DNA from: Pseudescherichia sp039594205
GTDB lineage: Bacteria > Pseudomonadota > Gammaproteobacteria > Enterobacterales > Enterobacteriaceae
Assembly (NCBI GenBank): GCA_039594205.1
Contig: JBCNNW010000002.1
Location: forward strand, 87,145-151,144
DNA length: 64,000 bases
Reading direction: 5' to 3'
The notes beneath the pieces were generated by a model. It was not told the DNA's origin. It saw nothing but the letters and a program-made list of their open reading frames with translations, and ran no database searches. Position numbers and translations under genes: made by a program. Below, piece by piece: positions 52,239-58,442 of this stretch (position 1 is the stretch's first letter; every line of letters begins with the position of its first letter).

Positions 52239-52393
52239 GCTACCTCCTGCCTTTTGCAGTATTCCTCAGCCAGTCGCTGCGCCTTTAATGGGTTGCAGAT
52301 AACCTCACCCCATGGCATTAACCAGCCGTTAGGCCCAACAATGAATGTCAGGCGCAGGCCATAAACAACGATGTCATCATGTGAGTGGGTCAT
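52235..52393 (-). CDS. DUF1317 family phage protein (lambda Orf61-like)
   Basis: The 52-residue product (MTHSHDDIVVYGLRLTFIVG...) ends in NPLKAQRLAEEYCKRQEV, which resembles the NPLKAQRLAEE core of lambda Orf61 (DUF1317). In lambda it also lies downstream of exo in the pL operon. The function is unknown. Its stop overlaps the start of the next tiny gene. Confidence 0.78.
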   Translation of the reverse strand: MTHSHDDIVVYGLRLTFIVGPNGWLMPWGEVICNPLKAQRLAEEYCKRQEVA

Positions 52394-52830
52394 AGCACTG
52401 CCTCGAATTCATCAATATACAGACCGGATTTGATTAGGCGGGCCCGGCGCTCGGCTTTCTCGATGCACTGGTCACGTAGCCCCCTGGCGCAGTAGCCAAT
52501 GGATTTCTTCGTGAACAGGCGAGACTTGGGATTCTGAGGAATAACTACCGCCGGCGGCTTAACGAGCGCGAAGTGGCGATCGGTAATACCGTCTTCAGTT
52601 TTCCATGTCGGGGACGCTTCTATTTTTGCTACGTGGCCAGCACCACGAGTAAGCGTCCTTGCTGCGCCGTGGTTGAACTCCTGAAGGGTGACGCCGAAAA
52701 CTGCCGCTATCTCACTTCCTGTGACCGGCCTTCCTCGCGTCTGAATCATCCAGATGACACGCTCTTTAATGCCGGTGAATGTCCCTGCCTTTCCCGGACG
52801 GCGGTAGAATGCTGTCTTTTTCATCGCCAT
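52390..52830 (-). CDS. Phage winged-helix-like protein (146 aa)
   Basis: A basic protein of 146 residues. Residues 20-60 (KERVIWMIQTRGRPVTGSEI, then AAVFGVTLQEF) read as a winged helix, so DNA binding is likely. The C-terminal half ends KAERRARLIKSGLYIDEFEA, a phrase seen in other phage early proteins. It starts in the last ten bases of exo (GGAGAGCAATGG) and is followed by DUF1317 with an ATGA-type overlap. No named family. Confidence 0.7.
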   Translation of the reverse strand: MAMKKTAFYRRPGKAGTFTGIKERVIWMIQTRGRPVTGSEIAAVFGVTLQEFNHGAARTLTRGAGHVAKIEASPTWKTEDGITDRHFALVKPPAVVIPQNPKSRLFTKKSIGYCARGLRDQCIEKAERRARLIKSGLYIDEFEAVL

Positions 52831-53501
52831 TGCTCTCCAAAAGAAAAGCCAATTTCGGCTAGTGCCTCATCCATCTTCTCAATGAACTCTGGCACCATTT
52901 CGTTGAAATCAGCCATGTACTGATCATCTCGCTCAATAACTACATGGTGCAGGCCTTCGCGCTTCATGCGCGGGTCATAGTTGGCAAAAAACCAGGCTTC
53001 CTTTCCTGTTACCCACATGCTGTATTGAACCTGCGCCATATAGGCAGACTTGATGGCCTCGAATCCACCAAGCCGGAATTTCATGAAGTCGCGGGAAGTG
53101 AACGGGCATTTGAGCTCAAGGCCTAGGTTGTTACTGCACAAACCATCAGGAGAACAGGCGGTTCGCATGCTCTCGTCACGGAACAGGATTGGGGATTCTG
53201 TGACAGTCACGCCGGTAGTGAATTCGAAAAGAGTCCGTGCATCTTCCTCAAATTGCTTACCCCACGCCAAAGCCTTGGCATTAATCTCAGGAGCAACTCC
53301 GGTGCATACTTCGGCTAGCAGGGAATGGAAGTAGGACATCTTCATATCTGTCCACTTCTTTCCGGATCGGGGCTTTGAGATGACGTTGTGCACATCAGAT
53401 GCGGTTATGACGCCGAGGCGCAGCTTGTGCCACGCCTCGTCGCCTTGCTCAATGACATGCACATCAACACCTGTTCGCTCCAGGATAATTTCTGGTGTCA
53501 T
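52821..53501 (-). CDS. exo: Lambda-type exonuclease (Red alpha)
   Basis: A 226-residue 5'-3' double-strand exonuclease of the YqaJ/lambda Exo family that makes 3' overhangs for annealing. It begins MTPEIILERTGVDVHVIEQG and ends AEIGFSFGEQWR, almost the same as lambda Exo in length and sequence. Catalytic residues are in TACSPDGLC (Asp) and LELKCPF (Glu, Lys), with Arg in the RLGVITASD motif. Its start overlaps the end of the annealase gene by four bases (ATGA). Confidence 0.97.
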   Translation of the reverse strand: MTPEIILERTGVDVHVIEQGDEAWHKLRLGVITASDVHNVISKPRSGKKWTDMKMSYFHSLLAEVCTGVAPEINAKALAWGKQFEEDARTLFEFTTGVTVTESPILFRDESMRTACSPDGLCSNNLGLELKCPFTSRDFMKFRLGGFEAIKSAYMAQVQYSMWVTGKEAWFFANYDPRMKREGLHHVVIERDDQYMADFNEMVPEFIEKMDEALAEIGFSFGEQWR

Positions 53502-54427
53502 GCTGCCGCCTTCTGTTTCAGGAAGCCCAATGCCTTCACAGCCTCAATCTGAGTCAGTTCAGAAGCTTCCCTGAATTCTCGTTTGAAGATGCGTGAGCAC
53601 AGGGGGAGAAGGTCTTCATCCCATGTCTTGTTCATGCTGATCAGCAGGTCGTTAATTTCCTTTAGCGTCTCCTGTGTTGCTGGGCTGACATCGCGCTCTG
53701 GCTGCCGTTCTGAGGAGAAATTAATGCCTTCCTCGGACTCGGTGTTAACGTGGTCAATAGCAGCATCCAGCCGCTCACGGCGAGGCCAGTATTTGGCAGC
53801 CTGCTTAACCACCGTTTTGAGGATCATCTGCTCCTCGTCAGTAACCCACGGGCATTTTTTACTGCTGTCCTGCTTGTACTTTTTCCATGCCTCTGACCGG
53901 TCGCGAATGGCATAGATATCTGCGATGCGCATGGTGTGAGTCAGGTAGTCACCGTCATCACTTTTTACGACGACATAGGCACCGACGATTTCACCGCGCT
54001 GATCGGTGGTGTCAAAGTCGTTATAGATATGCACTGGCGGCTTATCTAAACCTTCGCGCCGGAACTGGTCATTCTTGCGGGCAATGGCTGACTGACACCA
54101 CTTTATAGCCCCTGACTGCTGGGCAATGTGCATCAGGCCCATATAGCTAATGTCGAGGCAGATAGCGCCCTTGCGAGGCACCAGGTATGCCAACTTCTGC
54201 GCCGGGTTTAGAGATATTCCAATGCCCGCTACGTTCATTACAGCGCTACGGGTGCTTACTGGATTTGAAACTGCAATTTTCGCCAGGTAGTCATTGTTGG
54301 CGAATATCTGCATCGCGAACTCAGACTCACGCTTGAAGTTTATTGAAGGCTCAGCACATACCTGCTCAAAATCACCCTTCAGTGGATTAACCAGGTCGTA
54401 TACCTGGGTTATAAGTTGGCTAGCCAT
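53498..54427 (-). CDS. Single-strand annealing protein: RecT-type core with a lambda Beta C-terminal domain
   Basis: This 309-residue annealing protein is the partner of Exo. Residues 1 to about 232 belong to the RecT family (GISLNPAQKLAYLVPR, LDISYMGLMHIAQQSG, RGEIVGAYVVVKSDDGDY, CPWVTDEEQM). Residues 238-309, from SERQPERDVSP to VKALGFLKQKAAA, instead match the C-terminal domain of lambda Beta (Bet), which binds Exo and host SSB. It is thus a natural chimera. It overlaps gam by one base and exo by four. Confidence 0.9.
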   Translation of the reverse strand: MASQLITQVYDLVNPLKGDFEQVCAEPSINFKRESEFAMQIFANNDYLAKIAVSNPVSTRSAVMNVAGIGISLNPAQKLAYLVPRKGAICLDISYMGLMHIAQQSGAIKWCQSAIARKNDQFRREGLDKPPVHIYNDFDTTDQRGEIVGAYVVVKSDDGDYLTHTMRIADIYAIRDRSEAWKKYKQDSSKKCPWVTDEEQMILKTVVKQAAKYWPRRERLDAAIDHVNTESEEGINFSSERQPERDVSPATQETLKEINDLLISMNKTWDEDLLPLCSRIFKREFREASELTQIEAVKALGFLKQKAAA

Positions 54428-54723
54428 TACTGCGCCTCTTCAATATCAATCTGATGCTTTGCGATTACCCCGGCCATGTAGCTGATGTGCTCAGCCATTC
54501 GCTCCTGAAAGTCGACGTCATCATCGAAAGCGCGGGAGATTGCTTTCAGGCCGACCCCGGCACGCTGGAGGTTATCGATACACAGAGCCTCAAAATGGCG
54601 CTGGAACAAAACTTTCTCGATATCACCGGCAAGCTCGTTTTCTTTCTCTTCGCGAGCAATCTGCTGGTAGTGTCGAGTCCAGTCCTGCGCCTCGATTCTG
54701 TCCTGAACGTGATACGCGGCCAT
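54427..54723 (-). CDS. gam: Host-nuclease inhibitor Gam
   Basis: Gam inhibits RecBCD (and SbcCD) so that linear phage DNA survives. The 98-residue product MAAYHVQDRIEAQDWTRHYQ... corresponds to the short form of lambda Gam (which starts MNAYYIQDRLEAQSW) and ends AFDDDVDFQERMAEHISYM plus a short tail. It is placed just before the annealase and exo as in lambda. No longer Gam form is visible upstream. Confidence 0.95.
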   Translation of the reverse strand: MAAYHVQDRIEAQDWTRHYQQIAREEKENELAGDIEKVLFQRHFEALCIDNLQRAGVGLKAISRAFDDDVDFQERMAEHISYMAGVIAKHQIDIEEAQ

Positions 54724-54799
54724 GAAAGCCTCCTGAATTTATGATGTGACTATCCCGCCTGCGTGGTGCCGGGATGGTTGAATGATTGGGGTAGGGGAG

Positions 54800-55045
54800 T
54801 TACTTGCCGAGAGCTTTGGCGATGGCTTCTTTTGCTTTGCTTGTGTTTACGTAAATCTCAGCGCGACTGGATAAATCCTGTAATGCTTCGAGTAAATCAG
54901 GGGCCGCAGAGATGAGCCTTGCGTCTTCTAGCCTGTTCTCTCGTGCTCCACCCAAAACAATCGCAATGATCTCTCCTGTTTCATCAGCAACATCATCGTC
55001 GTGATCAGTGAACCACTCGCCCTGAGTGCCTTTAAACTTATTCAT
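54800..55045 (-). CDS. Hypothetical phage protein (81 aa)
   Basis: The 81-residue acidic protein carries the phrase EDARLISAAPDLLEALQDL, which is shared by many small phage early proteins of unknown role. It begins MNKFKGTQGEWFTDHDDD. A GGAGATAGCA sequence precedes the start. It lies between gam and another small gene; lambda kil and cIII are not recognised here. Confidence 0.75.
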   Translation of the reverse strand: MNKFKGTQGEWFTDHDDDVADETGEIIAIVLGGARENRLEDARLISAAPDLLEALQDLSSRAEIYVNTSKAKEAIAKALGK

Positions 55046-55055
55046 TGCTATCTCC

Positions 55056-55259
55056 TCAGTGACTCAGTCCGTTGCCCTGACCGTTAAGATAAATCTCTAC
55101 AATCAGCTCTGTGGTGTAGGTGCGCTCAATGCCGCGATGAAGGTAGAGCTTACCTTTCTTGTGCGCTGATGCCGTCCATGTTGCTTCCCGGTGCTTAACG
55201 AGCATGCCAGGCTGCACAGCGCCGCGATTCACTTCCTGAGTGCCGTAGTGATTAAGCAT
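55056..55259 (-). CDS. Hypothetical phage protein (67 aa)
   Basis: Not recognised. The 67-residue product (MLNHYGTQEVNRGAVQPGML...) looks like a small beta-rich domain with several basic residues (KHREATWTASAHKKGK). Its start overlaps the end of the upstream 185-aa gene by eight bases, a sign of translational coupling. Confidence 0.65.
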   Translation of the reverse strand: MLNHYGTQEVNRGAVQPGMLVKHREATWTASAHKKGKLYLHRGIERTYTTELIVEIYLNGQGNGLSH

Positions 55260-55809
55260 CTGGAGCCTCCAGTTTTACGCCGGGGATTTTTCCTGCCGCG
55301 ATTGCGTCGTAGATGATTGCAGGGTCTTCGTAGTCGCCGATATTCAACTGCTTCATCGCTGAAATGGCTGCATCGCGCTTACGCTCTGCTTCGGTGCGGA
55401 TTGGTCGAAACTTGTGAGGCTTGTTAACCACTGAGAAAGCCCTCTCTACTCCGTTACCGTGGTCATATACGACGGCTAATGATTCACCCAGATAGCGCAC
55501 CGTTACCTTGAACCAATCATCACAATCATAAAGTTCACACTCGCACCCTATCGGAGGCAGACCCTCTCCATTCCACACAGGATGAGGCTTATTGATGAGC
55601 ATCTCTTTGCTGGCAGCGAGAGCGGTGTAGTATTGATCACGACTTATTTCCGCAAGCTCCCAATCTTGAGCTACTTCAAGTCTCCATAAAGGGATACCAC
55701 CTCCAGCCTGATAAACGCATCCAATACTGTTTTGAACCAACTTATCAATACTCACAGGCCAACCACCGCGATTAGGCAATTCCCTCACCAAAATCTCAAT
55801 CAGCTTCAT
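55252..55809 (-). CDS. Hypothetical phage protein (185 aa)
   Basis: A 185-residue phage early protein. The N-terminal part (GGGIPLWRLEVAQDW) and the C-terminal block HKFRPIRTEAERKRDAAISA recur in many lambdoid and Enterobacter phage proteins of unknown function. A central domain (YDCDDWFKVTVRYLGESLAVVYD) looks beta-rich. The ATG at 55809 is preferred over a GTG one codon earlier because GAGGGG is spaced for it and it overlaps the preceding stop (TGATG). Confidence 0.75.
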   Translation of the reverse strand: MKLIEILVRELPNRGGWPVSIDKLVQNSIGCVYQAGGGIPLWRLEVAQDWELAEISRDQYYTALAASKEMLINKPHPVWNGEGLPPIGCECELYDCDDWFKVTVRYLGESLAVVYDHGNGVERAFSVVNKPHKFRPIRTEAERKRDAAISAMKQLNIGDYEDPAIIYDAIAAGKIPGVKLEAPDA

Positions 55810-55967
55810 CACTTCCCCTCCATTGCATAACCAAGACCAGCTCTAATCATCTGGTCACGATTTCGGACTTCAGAATTGAGTGGCGAGCCAACCTGAGTTA
55901 ATCGCCATTTATAGCCACAGGCCAGCGGTGTTACGCTGTAGGGCTTGTTGTTGTGGTTGACGGTCAC
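55809..55967 (-). CDS. Small phage protein, 52 aa, GTG start
   Basis: The frame begins with GTG at 55967, which overlaps the stop of the gene before it (GTGA), and ends TGATG with the next gene. AGGAG lies eight bases upstream. The product MTVNHNNKPYSVTPLACGYK... has no recognised family. The tight overlaps on both sides support translation. Confidence 0.65.
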   Translation of the reverse strand: MTVNHNNKPYSVTPLACGYKWRLTQVGSPLNSEVRNRDQMIRAGLGYAMEGK

Positions 55968-56284
55968 GATGCCGACTCCTTTGGAATGAAAAGCTCAAGC
56001 ACCAGAAGCGCGCTTCGAGGTTGGTCGCTGCACATGTCGCGAATAACAGACTTAAGCTCCGCTGGCTTCATTCCGCGCTTTTTGGCTTCATTCTTAAGCA
56101 TCTCTGCATCAATCTGCTGAAACCCGAAACGCGCTAATTCTCTAGCTTTGTGATAATTCTCCACAGCACAGAACCTCTTATCAGCGGCGATGCTTTTTTG
56201 CTGAACAAGAAACTCGTCAAGCTATTTATGGAAATTGCCGCGCTTTGACAGCGGGACATTGAGTTGACCATGATCTAATGGCAT
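55964..56284 (-). pseudogene. Phage left-operon gene split by an in-frame amber codon
   Basis: From the ATG at 56284 (GGGGAG six bases upstream) the frame reads MPLDHGQLNVPLSKRGNFHK, then TAG at 56222-56224, then continues open as LDEFLVQQKSIAADKRF... to a stop at 55964, 106 codons in all. MPLDxGQLNVPLSKRGN is a common start of phage early proteins that continue well beyond 20 residues, so the TAG looks like a nonsense mutation. A GTG restart at 56164 (MENYHKARELARFGF) could yield a 66-residue product. Confidence 0.7.
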
Positions 56285-56342
56285 GCATATCTCCCCGCTT
56301 ATCGCCGCGGCGCGGAACGTTGAACAGAACTAGCGTGTCGTT

Positions 56343-56376
56343 ACCAAAAAAGAAGCCCACTCGTGAGCAGGCTTTT
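56343..56376 (-). terminator. Terminator in the left operon (distal of two)
   Basis: On the minus strand the stem AAGCC/GGCTT (56353-56374) with an inner CTC/GAG pairing is followed by TTCTTTTTT. It lies about 15 bp beyond the first terminator. Confidence 0.7.
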
Positions 56377-56387
56377 GTTTTGGGCAT

Positions 56388-56409
56388 GAAAAACCCGCCG
56401 TAGCGGGTT
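56388..56409 (-). terminator. Terminator in the left operon (proximal of two)
   Basis: A perfect 7-bp stem AACCCGC/GCGGGTT (56392-56409) with a CGTA-type tetraloop is followed by T5 on the minus strand. It overlaps the stop of the 80-aa gene and fits a tL1-like terminator overcome by N. Confidence 0.85.
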
Positions 56410-56650
56410 AGTCGTATTTCAATCCTGAATTTTCATATTGCTCGTGATAGTCAGCCATCTTTTCTTCAAGCATCTCCCGTAGCTTCTGCTTACCGTGTCG
56501 CAAAATGCCGAAGTGAAATACCTCATTCAACAAGGCGTCTGCGTTGTTTTCGCCATTAGCGTTAACCTTTGGAACATCGATGGTGCAACTGCCTTTAATT
56601 GTGTCGATTTTGAGTGTGCATTTGCCTGAAAGTTGAACCTGTTTCGACAT
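56408..56650 (-). CDS. Hypothetical phage protein (80 aa)
   Basis: Not recognised by name. The 80-residue product begins MSKQVQLSGKCTLKIDTIKG, has a small beta-rich N-terminal half with two Cys (KCTL, SCTI) and a helical C-terminal half (KQKLREMLEEKMADYHEQY). A GGGGGAGAGG ribosome site lies just upstream. It precedes the double terminator. Confidence 0.7.
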   Translation of the reverse strand: MSKQVQLSGKCTLKIDTIKGSCTIDVPKVNANGENNADALLNEVFHFGILRHGKQKLREMLEEKMADYHEQYENSGLKYD

Positions 56651-56680
56651 CCTCTCCCCCTCTACCTGTGAAAGCCGCGC

Positions 56681-56800
56681 TCAGGCGGCCTTTAAAGAAC
56701 CATTCATAAATTGCCAATTAAGCTCAGCAAAAAACATGGCCGAACTGTGACAACTCCCCTCACTGCGCATGCGGCGGTAAGTTTCTACGCAATACCCCAT
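56681..56800 (-). CDS. Possible 39-aa phage protein
   Basis: The frame MGYCVETYRRMRSEGSCHSS... starts at 56800 with GAGGGTGAGAT just before the ATG and ends at TGA 56681. No homologue is known to me; composition is not biased. The good ribosome site and fitting position between two genes are the only support. Confidence 0.4.
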   Translation of the reverse strand: MGYCVETYRRMRSEGSCHSSAMFFAELNWQFMNGSLKAA

Positions 56801-56825
56801 ATCTCACCCTCTGTTAGATTTGCCG

Positions 56826-57014
56826 TCAGGACTCAGTCCAGCCCCACTCCGAGTTTTGAAATGCAATTTCTCGCATCACCTCATCTTTCTGCTCATCATC
56901 CATCTCATCCCACTCTTCCTCTGAGTAACCAATCTCATCCAGAGAAACTACCTGCTTACGGCAGGAATGGATGTTTGCGCCTGAGTCGAGCCAAACTTCG
57001 AATTTCTTGGTCAT
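56826..57014 (-). CDS. Small acidic phage protein (DUF7167-like)
   Basis: The 62-residue product MTKKFEVWLDSGANIHSCRK... is strongly acidic in its centre (SEEEWDEMDDEQKDEVMREI) and matches a type of small acidic protein often found near N in lambdoid phages. AAGGTGA precedes the start. Function unknown; a decoy or anti-host role would be speculation. Confidence 0.75.
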   Translation of the reverse strand: MTKKFEVWLDSGANIHSCRKQVVSLDEIGYSEEEWDEMDDEQKDEVMREIAFQNSEWGWTES

Positions 57015-57064
57015 GTTTCACCTTTTGATTGTTTGCCGTCAGCCTTAAGGAGCTGCTGTTGAAA

Positions 57065-57310
57065 TTACCGAGCTGTGACTTGCTTGGATTTGCGGTGGCC
57101 AGCTGAGAAGATGGCAACTTCAGGCAAACACGCAGATCCGGTCGAACTGTTGTCACGCAGACTGCCGAGCGAAGTGGCCCGGTCAACGCGACTCATACGC
57201 TTAACTTCCTGTGACGCGCTATGAGCAGCCTCAGCGCGTCGTTTAGCCATCAGCTCGCCACGCTTCAGATAACGCCGTGTAACGCTGTTGGATGCGATTA
57301 AATTGGTCAT
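57065..57310 (-). CDS. N: Antitermination protein N (P22 gp24 type)
   Basis: N binds boxB RNA of the nut sites and modifies RNA polymerase with host Nus factors so that it ignores terminators. From MTNLIASNSVTRRYLKRGEL it has 81 residues. The arginine-rich RNA-binding helix is VTRRYLKRGELMAKRRAEA; the C-terminal AIFSAGHRKSKQVTAR is nearly that of P22 gp24. The start has GGAGGACAT directly upstream, and the open frame before it belongs to the tRNA-like leader structure, which ends 21 bases from the start codon. Confidence 0.9.
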   Translation of the reverse strand: MTNLIASNSVTRRYLKRGELMAKRRAEAAHSASQEVKRMSRVDRATSLGSLRDNSSTGSACLPEVAIFSAGHRKSKQVTAR

Positions 57311-57330
57311 ATGTCCTCCAGTGGTTGCTT

Positions 57331-57461
57331 TGGTGGTGTGCACTAGGACTTGAACCTAGATACCGTCTGGCCAGCCGGATGAGATAGCCTGTGTTATGAA
57401 CATTGGCTAGTGCTCAACTCCCACTTTTGCGGGCGCTTTATCCGATTAAGCTATGCACACC
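57331..57461 (-). ncRNA. tRNA-like structure in the leader of N
   Basis: The minus-strand RNA folds as a tRNA with an enlarged centre. An 8-bp acceptor stem (GGTGTGCA 57461-57454 with TGCACACC 57342-57335) is followed by A and CCA (57334-57331). T8-A9 lead into a D arm GCTT-AATCGGATA-AAGC with A14, G18-G19 and A21 in place. The T arm CTAGG-TTCAAGT-CCTAG (57359-57343) is canonical. Between them are 74 bases instead of about 22: a CCCGC/GTGGG hairpin, a long arm (TGAG/CTCA, TAGCC/GGCTA) topped by the loop TTCATAA, and a CCG/CGG hairpin. A further 10-bp stem (57471-57462 with 57333-57324) extends it. Confidence 0.75.
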
Positions 57462-57480
57462 CCAAAGCAACTTCCTTTGG
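57462..57480 (-). repeat. Hairpin competing with the extended stem of the tRNA-like element
   Basis: CCAAAG (57480-57475) pairs with CTTTGG (57467-57462) around the loop GAAGTTG. The same CTTTGG is also the 5' strand of the 10-bp extension that pairs with CCAAAGCAAC (57333-57324) before the N ribosome site. The two pairings exclude each other. Confidence 0.65.
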
Positions 57481-57527
57481 TCTCCCACAAGGGCGGGAGA
57501 AGTATCCCCATCGATGTTAAATAAGCA
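57481..57527 (-). promoter_or_regulatory. nutL antitermination site
   Basis: On the minus strand a boxA-like TGCTTATTTAACA (57527-57515) is followed by the boxB-like hairpin TCTCCCGC-CCTT-GTGGGAGA (57500-57481). The layout and the boxB loop are shared with nutR on the other side of the immunity region. Confidence 0.7.
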
Positions 57528-57570
57528 GCCTGACTTCCTGTCTGGCGCGGCTTAACTTCCTGTGCCGCTG
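57528..57570 (-). repeat. Two hairpins with AGGAAGT loops in the pL leader
   Basis: Before boxA the leader repeats ACAGGAAGTYA twice, 23 bases apart: GCGGC-ACAGGAAGTTAA-GCCGC (57570-57549) and GCC-AGACAGGAAGTCA-GGC. Each copy is framed by inverted GC-rich arms. Their meaning is unknown. Confidence 0.55.
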
Positions 57571-57596
57571 TCGATGTTTCGTTTCGATGGGTTAAA

Positions 57597-57637
57597 ATTA
57601 CAAGATAGTTTGTAATCTGTAAACAAGAAATATTGTA
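57597..57637 (-). promoter_or_regulatory. Promoter pL with two repressor operators
   Basis: A -35 TTGTTT (57621-57626) and -10 TGTAAT (57597-57602) are 18 bp apart on the minus strand. Two operators overlap them: ACAAGATAGTTTGTA (57600-57614) and ACAAGAAATATTGTA (57623-57637), 23 bp apart. A poorer third candidate is ACAAATATCGTTGTT (57654-57668). The same 15-mer consensus occurs at pR. Confidence 0.8.
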
Positions 57638-57705
57638 ATTCTAGCCAAGAAAAACAAATATCGTTGTTTTCTAACGATATTTATTTTGTAATTAGGTGGG
57701 ATTTT

Positions 57706-58338
57706 TTAAATGTACTTGATGCGCCCTTCGACGACAACGCCGATGATCTTGCAGTTACCGTCTATAGGTATCAGGGGCCAGGAAGGGTTGAGTCCTTTGA
57801 GATACTGCTGGCCGCCATCTATAACGAGCTTTTTGAAAGTTGCCTCATTAGCATCAGTAAGCTTGGCTACGACAAGGCTGCCGTTCTTGGCCTCGCGCCC
57901 GGTATCTACCAGTACAAGATGCCCTTCAGGGATGCTCTGACCCACTGGAGACGTCATAGAGTCACCTTCAACACGAAGCCAGAACCCATCACCAAGAAGA
58001 TGCGTGTCTGATTCGATCCACTCACTTATTTGACTCAGGTCATAAGGCTCGCAAGCCTCTGACCATTCACCCGCGCTAACCCAGCTGATCAATGGATATT
58101 TCCCTTTCGGCTCATTCTTCCCTACGAATGTAACATTAGAATGCCCCGTGCCATCAAGTAGCCATTCTGCAGATACACCCAAAAAGGATGCCAATTCCGG
58201 CAAGTAACGAGGGCGTTTAGTCTTCCCTCCTTCAAGTTGTTCAATAGCTTGCTGTGAAGTTCCTACTTTTTCGGCTAGCTCTGTCTGAGTCAGCCCAAGC
58301 TGCTCTCTTTTAGCCTTAACGCGGCTCGCGATGCTCAT
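57706..58338 (-). CDS. cI: Prophage repressor CI (C2-like, S24 protease domain)
   Basis: The 210-residue repressor maintains lysogeny. An N-terminal HTH_3 domain (LGLTQTELAEKVGTSQQAIE) is joined to a LexA-like S24 domain. The cleavage site is probably the Ala-Gly in SWVSAGEWSEA; the catalytic Ser is in EGDSMTSP and the Lys in SLVVAKLTD. It should therefore be induced by RecA in the SOS response. It is divergent from cro across three operators. Confidence 0.95.
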   Translation of the reverse strand: MSIASRVKAKREQLGLTQTELAEKVGTSQQAIEQLEGGKTKRPRYLPELASFLGVSAEWLLDGTGHSNVTFVGKNEPKGKYPLISWVSAGEWSEACEPYDLSQISEWIESDTHLLGDGFWLRVEGDSMTSPVGQSIPEGHLVLVDTGREAKNGSLVVAKLTDANEATFKKLVIDGGQQYLKGLNPSWPLIPIDGNCKIIGVVVEGRIKYI

Positions 58339-58370
58339 ATTTCACCTCAGTTATTGACCTCCTGATGCTT

Positions 58371-58430
58371 ACAAGAAATCCTGTATTTGACAAACAAGAT
58401 AATTTGTAATTAAATACAAGAAAGTTTGTT
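58371..58430 (+). promoter_or_regulatory. OR operators and promoter pR
   Basis: Three 15-bp operators of the form ACAAGAWANTTTGTA lie at 58371-58385, 58394-58408 and 58416-58430, spaced 22-23 bp. pR has a perfect -35 TTGACA (58387-58392) and a -10 TTAAAT (58410-58415) 17 bp on, with the middle operator filling the spacer. A promoter for cI should run leftwards from here. Confidence 0.88.
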
Positions 58431-58442
58431 GGAGGAACTGCA

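Noticed and set aside
54724..55260. kil and cIII of lambda
   Set aside because: The small genes after gam do not resemble Kil or CIII; neither is claimed.
57331..57461. Ordinary functional tRNA gene
   Set aside because: The acceptor, D and T arms fit, but the space for the anticodon arm and variable loop is about three times too long and the arm with CAT is interrupted by mismatches; a normal elongator tRNA is unlikely.
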